The notes under the pieces were generated by a model that did no database searches, was not told the origin of the DNA, and saw nothing but the letters and a program-made list of their open reading frames with translations. Below, in pieces: positions 8,810-17,310 of a stretch of DNA of 64,000 nt (positions are counted from its first letter, which is position 1; every line of letters starts with the position of its first letter). Source of the DNA: Streptomyces sp. V4I2 (GTDB lineage Bacteria > Actinomycetota > Actinomycetes > Streptomycetales > Streptomycetaceae); the NCBI RefSeq assembly GCF_030817655.1, contig NZ_JAUSZM010000003.1, forward strand, positions 6,510,001-6,574,000, read 5' to 3'. Made by a program: the position numbers and the translations under genes.

Positions 8810-9879
8810 GGTGGCGGGCACTGGCGTCCGGAGCCCTCACAGCCGCCCTCCTCGCCGGCTGCACCGCCCAGTCCGTCGATCCCGCCGAACGGCCGGGCGA
8901 GAAGGCCACCGAGGGCGTGGGGGCGTACGGACCGAGCGGGACGGGGTCGTACGGTCCGAGCGGGGCGGGGTCGTACGGTCCGAGCGGGGCGGGGTCGTAC
9001 GGTCCGAGCGGGGCGGGGTCGTACGGTCCGAGCGGGGCGGGGTCGTACGGTCCGGAGGGCGCGGGCTCCTACGGTCCGGAGGGTGCGAGCTCGAACGGTC
9101 CGAAGGGCACGGGCTCCTACGGTCTGGAGGGCGCGGGCTCCAACGGCCTGGAGGGCGCGAATTCCTACGGTCCGGAAGGCGCGAGCTCGTACGGCCCGGA
9201 AGGCGCGGGTGGGCGGCCGTACCGCCGCTGGGGGCTCGCGGCCCCACTGGCCCCGGCTCCGAAACCGGCCGCCAGGCCCCCCGCCGCGCGCCCGGGCCTG
9301 CCGCCTGTCATCCACCACGTCCGCACCCGCGACCGGGTCGTCTTCCTCACCTACGACGACGGCGCCGAGAAGGACCCTCGGTTCGTCGACATGGTGCGTG
9401 AACTGCGGCTTCCGGTCAGCATGTTCCTCACGGACAGCGTCGTCGGGCCGGGATACGGCCACTTCGCGCGCCTCCAGTCGGTCGGCGCGAGCATCCAGAA
9501 CCACACGCTCGACCATCCCGCCCTGCGCGGACTGCCGTACGCCGGCCAGCGCGCCGAGATCTGCGGTCAGCAGGACAAACTCCGCTCCCGCTTCGGCATC
9601 CGCCCCCGCCTCTTCCGCCCGCCCTACGGCACGTACGACACCACCACCCTGCGCGCCGCCGCCGACTGCGGCCTCTCGGCGGTCGTCCTGTGGCGGGCCT
9701 CGGCGGAGAACGGCGACCTGACCTTCACCGAGGGCGAGAGCCGCCTGCGCCCCGGCGACATCGTCTCGGTGCCCTCGCGCGAGCCGGCCGGCGCCACGCT
9801 CGCCGAACGGACGACACGGCTGCTGCGGGAGATCCAGGGCAGAGGGCTGACGGTGGGCAGGCTGGAGGACTACCTCTAG
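8806..9879 (+). CDS. Second NodB-type deacetylase-like lipoprotein with a 12-copy octapeptide repeat stalk
   Basis: The GTG start overlaps the previous stop (GTGA). The 357-residue product has a lipobox (LLAGCTAQ near residue 19). Twelve Gly/Ser/Tyr/Pro octapeptides (consensus GSYGPxGA) follow at about residues 39-134, then a Pro/Ala linker and a NodB domain with TYDDGAEKDP, IQNHTLDHP and RPPYGTYD. The last NodB motif differs from its upstream paralogue: RPGDIVSVPSRE replaces RPGDIVLSHFRG, so the usual catalytic His is absent. It may have weak or no deacetylase activity, perhaps acting as a binding protein. Both copies share GAEKDP, EICG and RLEDYL, so they arose by tandem duplication. Confidence 0.83.
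   Translation: MRWRALASGALTAALLAGCTAQSVDPAERPGEKATEGVGAYGPSGTGSYGPSGAGSYGPSGAGSYGPSGAGSYGPSGAGSYGPEGAGSYGPEGASSNGPKGTGSYGLEGAGSNGLEGANSYGPEGASSYGPEGAGGRPYRRWGLAAPLAPAPKPAARPPAARPGLPPVIHHVRTRDRVVFLTYDDGAEKDPRFVDMVRELRLPVSMFLTDSVVGPGYGHFARLQSVGASIQNHTLDHPALRGLPYAGQRAEICGQQDKLRSRFGIRPRLFRPPYGTYDTTTLRAAADCGLSAVVLWRASAENGDLTFTEGESRLRPGDIVSVPSREPAGATLAERTTRLLREIQGRGLTVGRLEDYL
8920..9207 (+). repeat. Twelve tandem 24-bp units (octapeptide GSYGPxGA)
   Basis: In-frame tandem array inside the second deacetylase gene. Units 2-5 are nearly identical in DNA and later units diverge (SSNGPKGT, GSNGLEGA), the pattern expected of recent slippage at one end. It would form a flexible stalk at the cell surface. 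Confidence 0.9.
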
Positions 9880-9944
9880 GTCGGCCCAGGTCGGCCTCCG
9901 TGCGTGAACGCCAGCTGAAAACCTCGCCGCCGCGCCGCACCGCA

Positions 9945-9971
9945 TTGGCACTCCGCTTGACCGAGTGCTAA
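9945..9971 (+). promoter_or_regulatory. CIRCE operator 1 (HrcA site)
   Basis: TTGGCACTC, 9 bases, GAGTGCTAA: one mismatch to the CIRCE consensus TTAGCACTC-N9-GAGTGCTAA. It overlaps a possible housekeeping promoter (TTGACC 9957-9962, 18 bases, TAGTCT 9981-9986) for groES-groEL1. Confidence 0.9.
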
Positions 9972-9991
9972 CCACAGTCATAGTCTCGGGT

Positions 9992-10018
9992 CTGGCACTC
10001 CCCCCTGGAGAGTGCCAA
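9992..10018 (+). promoter_or_regulatory. CIRCE operator 2 (HrcA site)
   Basis: CTGGCACTC, 9 bases, GAGTGCCAA: the inner 8 bases of each arm are perfectly complementary. It lies 20 bases after the first element and just past the presumed transcription start, so HrcA bound here would block initiation or clearance. Confidence 0.88.
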
Positions 10019-10116
10019 CTAGCGACGGGCAGGTCCGGCACCCGCGACGACGGATCGACCTGGTCGCCACCTCAGACAGTTAACCCCGTGAGATCTCCGA
10101 AGGGGGAGGTCGGATC

Positions 10117-10425
10117 GTGACGACCACCAGCTCCAAGGTTGCCATCAAGCCGCTCGAGGACCGCATTGTGGTCCAGCCGCTCGACGCCGAGCAGACCACG
10201 GCCTCTGGCCTGGTCATCCCGGACACTGCCAAGGAGAAGCCCCAGGAGGGCGTCGTCCTGGCCGTGGGCCCGGGCCGTTTCGAGGACGGTAACCGTCTTC
10301 CGCTCGACGTCGCCGTCGGCGACATCGTGCTGTACAGCAAGTACGGCGGCACCGAAGTGAAGTACAACGGCGAGGAATACCTCGTCCTCTCGGCTCGCGA
10401 CGTTCTCGCGATCATCGAGAAGTAA
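10117..10425 (+). CDS. groES: Co-chaperonin GroES (Hsp10)
   Basis: The product is 102 residues, full length for the family. Landmarks are IKPLEDRIVVQPLDAEQTTASG, the mobile-loop region TASGLVIPDTAKEKPQ, GRFEDGNRLPLDVAVGD and the C-terminal EEYLVLSARDVLAIIE. GroES caps the GroEL ring during ATP-driven protein folding in the cytosol. The GTG start has GGGGGAGG upstream. groEL1 follows 128 bases later, and the pair is under two CIRCE operators, implying HrcA-repressed heat induction. Confidence 0.97.
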   Translation: MTTTSSKVAIKPLEDRIVVQPLDAEQTTASGLVIPDTAKEKPQEGVVLAVGPGRFEDGNRLPLDVAVGDIVLYSKYGGTEVKYNGEEYLVLSARDVLAIIEK

Positions 10426-10553
10426 TTCACCTCGCTTCGCCTCACCGCGAAGCACACTGCTTGAGCTGCGCCCCTGGCCCCCCGCGATCACATGAGCCGG
10501 GCGCCGGGGGCGCGGCTAATTTCACCTAGATTTCCGAGAGGGCTCACGCTCCC

Positions 10554-12179
10554 ATGGCGAAGATCCTGAAGTTCGACGAGGACGCCCGTCGCGCCCTCGA
10601 GCGCGGCGTCAACAAGCTCGCTGACACGGTCAAGGTGACGATCGGCCCCAAGGGCCGCAACGTCGTCATCGACAAGAAGTTCGGCGCCCCCACCATCACC
10701 AACGACGGCGTCACCATCGCCCGCGAGGTCGAGGTCGACGACCCGTACGAGAACCTCGGTGTCCAGCTGGTGAAGGAGGTGGCGACCAAGACCAACGACG
10801 TAGCGGGTGACGGTACGACCACCGCCACCGTGCTGGCCCAGGCGCTGGTCCGCGAGGGCCTGCGGAACGTCGCCGCGGGTGCCTCCCCGGCCGCCCTGAA
10901 GAAGGGCATCGACGCCGCGGTCCAGGCGATCTCCGAGGAGCTCCTCGCGACCGCCCGCCCCATCGACGAGAAGTCCGACATCGCCGCCGTCGCCGGTCTG
11001 TCCGCCCAGGACAGCCAGGTCGGCGAGCTCATCGCCGAGGCGATGGACAAGGTCGGCAAGGACGGTGTCATCACCGTCGAGGAGTCCAACACCTTCGGTC
11101 TGGAGCTGGACTTCACCGAGGGCATGGCCTTCGACAAGGGCTACCTGTCTCCGTACATGGTGTCCGACCAGGAGCGCATGGAGGCCGTCCTCGACGACCC
11201 GTACATCCTCATCAACCAGGGCAAGATCTCCTCCATCCAGGATCTGCTGCCGCTGCTCGAGAAGGTCATCCAGGCGGGTGCCTCCAAGCCGCTGCTGATC
11301 ATCGCCGAGGACGTCGACGGCGAGGCCCTGTCGACCCTGGTCGTGAACAAGATCCGCGGCACCTTCAACGCGGTCGCGGTCAAGGCCCCCGGCTTCGGTG
11401 ACCGCCGCAAGGCGATGCTGCAGGACCTGGCGGTCCTCACCGGCGCCACGGTCATCTCCGAGGAGGTCGGCCTCAAGCTCGACCAGGTCGGCCTGGACGT
11501 GCTGGGCTCCGCCCGCCGCGTCACGGTCACCAAGGACGACACGACCGTCGTCGACGGCGCCGGCAACTCGGCGGACGTCACGGGCCGCGTCAACCAGATC
11601 AAGGCCGAGATCGAGAACACCGACTCCGACTGGGACCGCGAGAAGCTCCAGGAGCGCCTCGCGAAGCTGGCCGGCGGCGTGTGCGTGATCAAGGTCGGCG
11701 CCGCCACCGAGGTGGAGCTGAAGGAGAAGAAGCACCGCCTGGAGGACGCCATCTCCGCGACCCGCGCCGCGGTCGAGGAGGGCATCGTCTCCGGTGGTGG
11801 CTCCGCGCTGGTCCACGCCGCCAAGGTGCTGGAGGGCGGCCTCGGCAAGACCGGCGACGAGGCCACCGGTGTCGCCGTCGTCCGCCGCGCGGTCGTCGAG
11901 CCGCTGCGCTGGATCGCGGAGAACGCGGGCCTCGAGGGCTACGTCATCACCGCCAAGGTCGCCGAGCTCGACAAGGGCCAGGGCTTCAACGCCGCGACCG
12001 GCGAGTACGGCGACCTGGTCAAGGCCGGCGTCATCGACCCGGTCAAGGTCACCCGCTCCGCCCTGGAGAACGCCGCCTCCATCGCCTCCCTCCTCCTCAC
12101 GACCGAGACCCTGGTCGTCGAGAAGAAGGAAGAAGAGGAGCCGGCCGCCGGTGGTCACGGCCACGGCCACTCCCACTGA
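10554..12179 (+). CDS. groEL1: Chaperonin GroEL1 (Hsp60) with His-rich C-terminus
   Basis: The product is 541 residues and collinear with GroEL, including the ATP site (VTIGPKGRNVVIDKKFG, VAGDGTTTATVLAQ) and the apical segment. The C-terminus ends in GGHGHGHSH instead of the usual Gly-Gly-Met tail. That marks the GroEL1 paralogue encoded beside groES in actinobacteria; a second groEL with a GGM tail would be expected elsewhere in the genome. It shares the CIRCE-regulated operon with groES and ends at a strong terminator (12207-12239). The His tail may bind metal, as proposed for mycobacterial GroEL1. Confidence 0.97.
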   Translation: MAKILKFDEDARRALERGVNKLADTVKVTIGPKGRNVVIDKKFGAPTITNDGVTIAREVEVDDPYENLGVQLVKEVATKTNDVAGDGTTTATVLAQALVREGLRNVAAGASPAALKKGIDAAVQAISEELLATARPIDEKSDIAAVAGLSAQDSQVGELIAEAMDKVGKDGVITVEESNTFGLELDFTEGMAFDKGYLSPYMVSDQERMEAVLDDPYILINQGKISSIQDLLPLLEKVIQAGASKPLLIIAEDVDGEALSTLVVNKIRGTFNAVAVKAPGFGDRRKAMLQDLAVLTGATVISEEVGLKLDQVGLDVLGSARRVTVTKDDTTVVDGAGNSADVTGRVNQIKAEIENTDSDWDREKLQERLAKLAGGVCVIKVGAATEVELKEKKHRLEDAISATRAAVEEGIVSGGGSALVHAAKVLEGGLGKTGDEATGVAVVRRAVVEPLRWIAENAGLEGYVITAKVAELDKGQGFNAATGEYGDLVKAGVIDPVKVTRSALENAASIASLLLTTETLVVEKKEEEEPAAGGHGHGHSH

Positions 12180-12206
12180 GGCAAGGCACCAAGAGCACGC
12201 ACGAAG

Positions 12207-12239
12207 AAGCCCCCGCTCCCTCTGAGGGAGCGGGGGCTT
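12207..12239 (+). terminator. Intrinsic terminator of groES-groEL1
   Basis: A perfect 15-bp stem, AAGCCCCCGCTCCCT with AGGGAGCGGGGGCTT, has a 3-base loop and is followed by TTCCCC. It starts 27 bases after the groEL1 stop. Confidence 0.9.
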
Positions 12240-12298
12240 TCCCCTTCGCGGGTCACGGGGTGTGATGCGCGGGTCATGGGAAGTGAAGTGCTGGGGAT

Positions 12299-12994
12299 TC
12301 ACGGGGTCTGGGCGACTGCCCCCAACTGCTCCAGCAGCCCGGCCCGGTCGTACTGCCACCACCCCTCGCAGATGCTCCCGTCCCGGAACCGGTGCCAGGT
12401 CGTCCCGGTCATCGTGACCTCCTGCTCGGTGGCCGCGATCCCCAGGAACTCGCCCGTGTGCCGCCCGGTCCACGTCCACCGCGTGCACACCCGGTCCGCC
12501 TCGGCGACCTGGTCGTCCACCCGGAACGAGAAGTCGAAGGAACGCCGCCAGCCGGCGTACTCCTCCCGCGTTCCGCGCAGGCCGAGGTCCTGCGGATTGG
12601 CGGGATCATGATCCACGTAGTCGTCCGTGAACCGTTCGAACATGGCCTCCGGCTCGCCCCGCCCGGCCTCCTCGAAGAACTCCCGCGCCACCCCACGGTT
12701 GAGCTGCTCGTCCCGCACCACGTCCAGATCGGTGAAGGTCGGCATCCCGTCGCACAGGGCGACCAGCTCCCGGAAGATCCGCTCGGTCTCGGGCAGATTG
12801 GAGTTCCGCATCGCCTCCTCGTACGACGGAAACTCCACGATCTCGACGAAGTGCGACGCGTCCGACAGATCCTTCCCGACCACCGCGTGCGTCGCGGTCC
12901 GTTTCCCCCGGGTCTGCTCGACCCACCGGTCCATCAGCCGGTTCATCTCGTCGAACCGGCTGGTCCTGCAGTCGATGAGCTGCACAAAGGTCAT
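12299..12994 (-). CDS. Two-domain protein: dimeric alpha-beta-barrel-like half plus SnoaL/NTF2-like half
   Basis: The product is 231 residues. The N-terminal 90 or so (MTFVQLIDCRTS, MDRWVEQTRGKRTATHAVVG, FVEIVEFPSYEEAM) resemble the small alpha/beta-barrel 'ABM-like' proteins. From about residue 100 (GVAREFFEEAGRGEPEAMFERFTDDYVDHDP) the sequence is SnoaL/ester-cyclase-like, with typical FRVDDQVAEADRVCTRWTWTGRHTGEFLGI and WHRFRDGSICEGWW. Such proteins may be polyketide-cyclase-like enzymes or simply small-ligand binders; no biosynthetic genes adjoin it. The ATG at 12994 lies about 95 bases from the divergent NTPase start. Function is unassigned. Confidence 0.78.
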   Translation of the reverse strand: MTFVQLIDCRTSRFDEMNRLMDRWVEQTRGKRTATHAVVGKDLSDASHFVEIVEFPSYEEAMRNSNLPETERIFRELVALCDGMPTFTDLDVVRDEQLNRGVAREFFEEAGRGEPEAMFERFTDDYVDHDPANPQDLGLRGTREEYAGWRRSFDFSFRVDDQVAEADRVCTRWTWTGRHTGEFLGIAATEQEVTMTGTTWHRFRDGSICEGWWQYDRAGLLEQLGAVAQTP

Positions 12995-13089
12995 GACACC
13001 ACCTCCAGACCCCCCTGGGCCCGGCCGAACAGCACCATTCTCCCACCGTGACGCCCCGGCGCCTCCTGTCCGTTTGGCATCATGACGCC

Positions 13090-16000
13090 ATGCGCTGGTG
13101 GGGGAAGCAGCGGTCGGTGGCCGCGGGCGGTGACATCGAGGTGGCCGTCACAGGCGACCACAACCGCGTCCTGCTGGCCCCGCGGGTGCGCTCGTCGTAC
13201 TGGGAGCAGGTCCGCCGCATCTCTCCGCCCGAACTGGTGGGCCGTGAGCGGGAGTTGGCCGACCTGGCCGTCTTCTGCACCGCGGAGTCCGGCCCGGCGT
13301 ACGCCTGGTGGCGTGCCGAGGCATGGGCGGGAAAGACGGCCCTGATGTCGTGGTTCGCGCTGCATCCGCCACCGGGTGTGCGGATCGTCCCGTTCTTCGT
13401 GACGGCGCGGCTGGGCGCGCAGAACGATGTGGTCGCGTACGTCGACGTCGTACTGGAACAGCTGGCCGAGCTGGCCGGCGAGAGCCTGCCCGCCCACCTG
13501 ACCGAGTCCACCCGCGAGGCGCATCTCCTGTATCTGTACGGCGCGGCGGCCCACGCCTGCGAGCAGCGCGGCGAACGCCTCGTCCTGCTGGTCGACGGCC
13601 TGGACGAGGACCGGGGCGTCACGACCGGCCCCGAGGCGCACAGCATCGCCAGCCTGCTGCCGGCTCACCCGCGAGCCGGGACGCGGGTCCTGGTCGCGGG
13701 CCGGCTCAACCCTCCGCTGCCCGGTGACGTACCGGCGGACCATCCCCTGCGCGACCCGGGGATCGTCCGCACGCTGCCGCACTCCCCGTACGCCGAGGCG
13801 ATCCGCACCGAGGCGGAACGCGAACTGAAGGAGCTGATCGAGGCCGGCGGTCTGGAGTACGACCTGCTGGCCCTGGTGACGGCCGCGGGCGGCGGTCTGA
13901 CGGCCGAGGACCTGGCGGCGCTGACCGGGGCGGTGCCGTACCGGGTGCGGGACGTGCTGCGGACGCGGGCCGGGCGGACCTTCGGCGTGCGGGTGCGGGT
14001 GTACCTCCTGGGCCACGAAGAACTCCAGAGCCAGGCCGAGCAGATGCTCGGGGGCCCCGAACTCGACCGCTACCGCGCCAAGTTGCACTCCTGGGCGGAG
14101 CAGTGGCGGGAGTGCGGCTGGCCGCCGGACACGCCGGAGTATCTGCTGCGCGGGTATTTCCGGCTGGTGCGCGCCGCCGAAGACGCGGGCCGGCTGGTGG
14201 AGCTGGCCGTCGACGAGGCACGTCATGACCGGATGCTGGAGGTCACGGGCTCGGACGCGGCGGCGCTGACGGAGATACGGAACGCGGGGGAGCGGGTGGC
14301 CCAGGACGCGTCCGCCGATCTGTTGTGGCTGCTGCGGCTCGCGGTGCGGCGGACGAGGCTGCGCGACCGGAACACCCGCATATCGGCGACGCTGTGCCGG
14401 GCATGGGCCGAGCTGGGGCAGCCGGAGAAGGCGGTGGCGCTCGCGCACGCCGTTCCGTACTCCCATCTGCGCGTGCGCGCACTGGCCGAGGTCGCCCGGG
14501 TCCTGCTGACGGGCGGCGAACATCGACAGGCCCTCGCAGCCCTGGCCGACGCGGAGACACAGCTGTACGGCACCAACCTCCAGGACGGACCGGAGGCCCT
14601 GGCCGCCGTACTCGAGGCCCTTGTCGCGTGCGGTCCGCAGGCCCGCCACCGTGCGGACCGGCTCGCCGATCGCATCGCCGAGGAGGTGCGGGACAACGAG
14701 ACGTATCTGGTCGTCGACGTGGTGGGTTTCTGGGCGGACACCGCACGGGCCGCACAGGCGGAGGAGCTGGCCCGTTCGGAGACGAGCGGATCGCGGCGGG
14801 CCACCGCGCTCGCCCGCGTTGCGCTGGCCCTGGCGGGCACCGGCGAACATGCCCGGGCGGACGCCTTGTTCGACGAGGTCCGCAGGCTCGTCATCGCCGA
14901 GGAGACCGCTTCGCCGGTGGCGAGGATGCTCAGCCGGGCCGGTGCGTTCGCCAGAGCCGAGGCGCTGGTCGATGCCGCCCTCGCGGAGCGTCCCAAGGAC
15001 CCGAACCTGCTCAGGCTCATGGTCACGTTGTGCGCCGGGAAGGGGGAGCTCGGCCGGGCCGAGGCCTGGGCGGGCAGAATCGACAACGAGTGGCTCCGGC
15101 GCGACGCGGAAGCGGAGCTGGCCCGCGCGCTGGTGCGCGACGGCAGGATCGCTGAGGCCCAGGCGTGTGCCGCGCGCATTCCGGCATCGAGCGGTGCCCG
15201 CACAGAGGTCGCCGTAGCCGTTGTCGAAGCGCTGGCCGCGACAGGGCGGTACGACGAGGCCGAGGCCGCCGCGGCGGGCCTGGCGAGTCCGTGGGCGGCC
15301 ACGGACGCGCTGATCCGTGGTGCGGTGGTCCATGCGAAGGCCGGGCATGTCCAAGCGGCCACGAGTCTCATCGCGCGCCTCGAGACCACGATGCGTGACG
15401 AGATCCCGACGGGTCACCAGGCGTGGGAGCTCACCGAGGTCGCCGAGGACCTCTGGGACGCCGGGTACGCGTCAGCGGCCCGCGCGGTGCTCGACGGCGT
15501 CGAGCGGGTCCTGCCACCCCGTCCCGCGGCGGACGCCTCCGACAAGGACCGGCTCGCGTACGACTCCGTCACCGCCCGGGTCGCCGAAGGGCTGGCCACG
15601 GTGGGCGAGTTGAGGCGAGCCGAGGCGCTGCTTCTCACGACCTTCGAGCCGTACCAGTGCGAAGAGGCGTGGCGGGCGATTCTGCGCGGCCTGGCCGAGG
15701 CCGCACGGTACGGGGATGCCAAGGTCCTGATGTCGCTGGTGGCGCCGGACCGGCAGCTGGTCGACCTGCTGCGTGCGGAGACGGCCTGGAAACTGGCCGA
15801 GGCAGGTCGGACGGCCAAGGCGTCGGAGATCGCCCAGGACATCGAGGGTCCGCACCTGCGGACCGCGGCGTTCGCGGCCGTCGCGGAGGCGATGGCCGTC
15901 ACGGGCGACCAGGAACAGGCCCTGGAACTGCTCCACGAACTCCAGCAGGCGATGGACGTCAGGCCCAGGGACGTCGCCTCGGACGTCGTCCTGGCATCCA

Positions 16001-16476
16001 CCCGGCTGTACCGCGCGTGGCGAGCCGCGGGCGACGACGACTCGGCACGCGCCGCGCTCCGGACCGCCGTGGACATCGTGACGGACGGGCGTGATGCCCC
16101 GGAGGGGGTGATCGCCGCGCTGGTCGACACCGGTTGGGACGACTACGCCGAGGAACTGGTCGAGCAACTGCCCGAAGAGGCCATGGACACCCTGATCGCC
16201 TGCCTCGCCGCCGCCGGCCGGCACACCCGCGCCGCACGGCTGGCCCGCCTCGACGACGACCCGCTCCGGGTCGGCCCGTCCGCGGCCGTGGCCCTCGCCC
16301 CCGTCGTCGCCCCGGCCGTCGGCTGCGAACTCGCGGTACGTCTCCTCCTCGGTGAGGGCTCGTGGCTCGACGCCCTCCCGGCCGTCGTACGCCTGGAAGC
16401 GCGATCGGTTTCCTGGGTCGTCGAGGCCCTGCGCGACCCTACTGCGGCCCGTACTTCCGCCCCGTCCTGGAGCTGA
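13090..16476 (+). CDS. Large STAND/NACHT-like P-loop NTPase with C-terminal helical (TPR-like) repeats
   Basis: The product is about 1,128 residues. A short N-terminus (GGDIEVAVTGDHNRVLLAP) leads into PPELVGRERELADLAVFC. Walker A follows in WRAEAWAGKTALMSWF (Lys near residue 82) and Walker B in LVLLVDGLDED (about 168-171). A winged-helix-like segment and roughly 700 residues of Ala/Leu-rich helical repeats follow, many with the A-x-x-L-A-x-x-G-x-x-x-x-A pattern of TPRs (for example LPENQ-free units such as RVALALAGTGEHARADALF). STAND ATPases act as signal-triggered switches in regulation or phage defence, but no effector domain is recognisable. The ATG at 13090 is preferred over a GTG at 13048. 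Its 3' end overlaps the convergent SDR gene by 38 bases. Confidence 0.8.
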   Translation: MRWWGKQRSVAAGGDIEVAVTGDHNRVLLAPRVRSSYWEQVRRISPPELVGRERELADLAVFCTAESGPAYAWWRAEAWAGKTALMSWFALHPPPGVRIVPFFVTARLGAQNDVVAYVDVVLEQLAELAGESLPAHLTESTREAHLLYLYGAAAHACEQRGERLVLLVDGLDEDRGVTTGPEAHSIASLLPAHPRAGTRVLVAGRLNPPLPGDVPADHPLRDPGIVRTLPHSPYAEAIRTEAERELKELIEAGGLEYDLLALVTAAGGGLTAEDLAALTGAVPYRVRDVLRTRAGRTFGVRVRVYLLGHEELQSQAEQMLGGPELDRYRAKLHSWAEQWRECGWPPDTPEYLLRGYFRLVRAAEDAGRLVELAVDEARHDRMLEVTGSDAAALTEIRNAGERVAQDASADLLWLLRLAVRRTRLRDRNTRISATLCRAWAELGQPEKAVALAHAVPYSHLRVRALAEVARVLLTGGEHRQALAALADAETQLYGTNLQDGPEALAAVLEALVACGPQARHRADRLADRIAEEVRDNETYLVVDVVGFWADTARAAQAEELARSETSGSRRATALARVALALAGTGEHARADALFDEVRRLVIAEETASPVARMLSRAGAFARAEALVDAALAERPKDPNLLRLMVTLCAGKGELGRAEAWAGRIDNEWLRRDAEAELARALVRDGRIAEAQACAARIPASSGARTEVAVAVVEALAATGRYDEAEAAAAGLASPWAATDALIRGAVVHAKAGHVQAATSLIARLETTMRDEIPTGHQAWELTEVAEDLWDAGYASAARAVLDGVERVLPPRPAADASDKDRLAYDSVTARVAEGLATVGELRRAEALLLTTFEPYQCEEAWRAILRGLAEAARYGDAKVLMSLVAPDRQLVDLLRAETAWKLAEAGRTAKASEIAQDIEGPHLRTAAFAAVAEAMAVTGDQEQALELLHELQQAMDVRPRDVASDVVLASTRLYRAWRAAGDDDSARAALRTAVDIVTDGRDAPEGVIAALVDTGWDDYAEELVEQLPEEAMDTLIACLAAAGRHTRAARLARLDDDPLRVGPSAAVALAPVVAPAVGCELAVRLLLGEGSWLDALPAVVRLEARSVSWVVEALRDPTAARTSAPSWS

Positions 16477-17212
16477 GCCCTCCGAGCAACCCCCGAGGCA
16501 CCACCTTCACCACTCCCATCATCACCTTGTACCGAGGATCCGGAATCGACACGCTCTTCCCCCGTGCGAGGTCGTTGAGCGCCGCCGCCACCAGCTTGTC
16601 CGCGTCCAGCCACATCCATCCCGGGATGTTGTCCGTCCCCATCCCGGCCCGCTGGTGGAATTCCGTCCGCACGAAGCCCGGGCACAGCGCCATCAACCGC
16701 ACCCCGCTTCCCGCCAGATCCTTCGCCGCCCCCTGGGTGAACTGCACGACCCACGCCTTGGACGCGCCGTACGTTCCGCGGGGCACGAAGGCGGCCACCG
16801 ACGCGACGTTGACGACGCCTCCGCGGCCGCGCTCGCGCATCGCCTCGGTCGCCGCCGAGGTCAGTCGGAGTACCGCCTCGCAGTGCACCTTGAGCATCAT
16901 CAGCTCGTCGGCCATGGATACGTCGAGATAGCGGCCCTTGTTGCCGAAGCCCGCGTTGTTGACCAGCAGGTCGACGGGGTTTCTGCGGTCGGCGAGCCGG
17001 GCGGCGACCGTCTCGATGCCGTCGTCGGTGGCCAGGTCGGCCGTGACGACCTCCGCCTCGATGCCGTGCCGGTCGTGCAGTTCGGTCGCCTGTTCCCGCA
17101 GCCGCCTGGTGTCGCGGGCGACCAGGACGAGGTTGTGCCCGTCCGCCGCCAGCCGTCGCGCGAAGGCGGCACCGATGCCCGCGGTGGAACCCGTGATGAG
17201 AGCCGTTGTCAT
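16439..17212 (-). CDS. Short-chain dehydrogenase/reductase (SDR), classical type
   Basis: The product is 257 residues with the classical SDR landmarks. They are the NAD(P)-binding TGSTAGIG near residue 7, NNAG (LLVNNAGFGNKG), the catalytic Ser in NVASVAAF, YGASK (the Tyr-x-x-x-Lys pair) and CPGFVRTEF. The basic residue after the first beta strand (VARDTRRLRE) favours NADP. The substrate cannot be told from sequence; the family includes many carbonyl and hydroxy-lipid reductases. It is a monocistronic-looking gene, 98 bases upstream (in its own direction) of nothing obviously related, and overlaps the NTPase 3' end. Confidence 0.9.
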   Translation of the reverse strand: MTTALITGSTAGIGAAFARRLAADGHNLVLVARDTRRLREQATELHDRHGIEAEVVTADLATDDGIETVAARLADRRNPVDLLVNNAGFGNKGRYLDVSMADELMMLKVHCEAVLRLTSAATEAMRERGRGGVVNVASVAAFVPRGTYGASKAWVVQFTQGAAKDLAGSGVRLMALCPGFVRTEFHQRAGMGTDNIPGWMWLDADKLVAAALNDLARGKSVSIPDPRYKVMMGVVKVVPRGLLGGLSSRTGRKYGPQ

Positions 17213-17310
17213 GGCGCAAGGTTAATGACCCGGAGTGCGCGCGTCCGCTCCCTGGAAAGGGCCTTTTGGTGTGTGACGGGCGGGCGAGCGGCAGCCCCGT
17301 CGAGTGTTCG

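Noticed and set aside
8920..9207. Regular repeats considered as a CRISPR array
   Set aside because: Units are directly adjacent with no spacers and are in frame as octapeptides.
12991..15417. 808-residue antisense frame opposite the STAND NTPase
   Set aside because: No domain; the plus strand shows Walker A and B in frame.
13090..16476. Calling the NTPase an AVAST (Avs) anti-phage protein
   Set aside because: No effector domain, no known Avs sensor motif and no defence neighbours; only the STAND-like ATPase can be supported.
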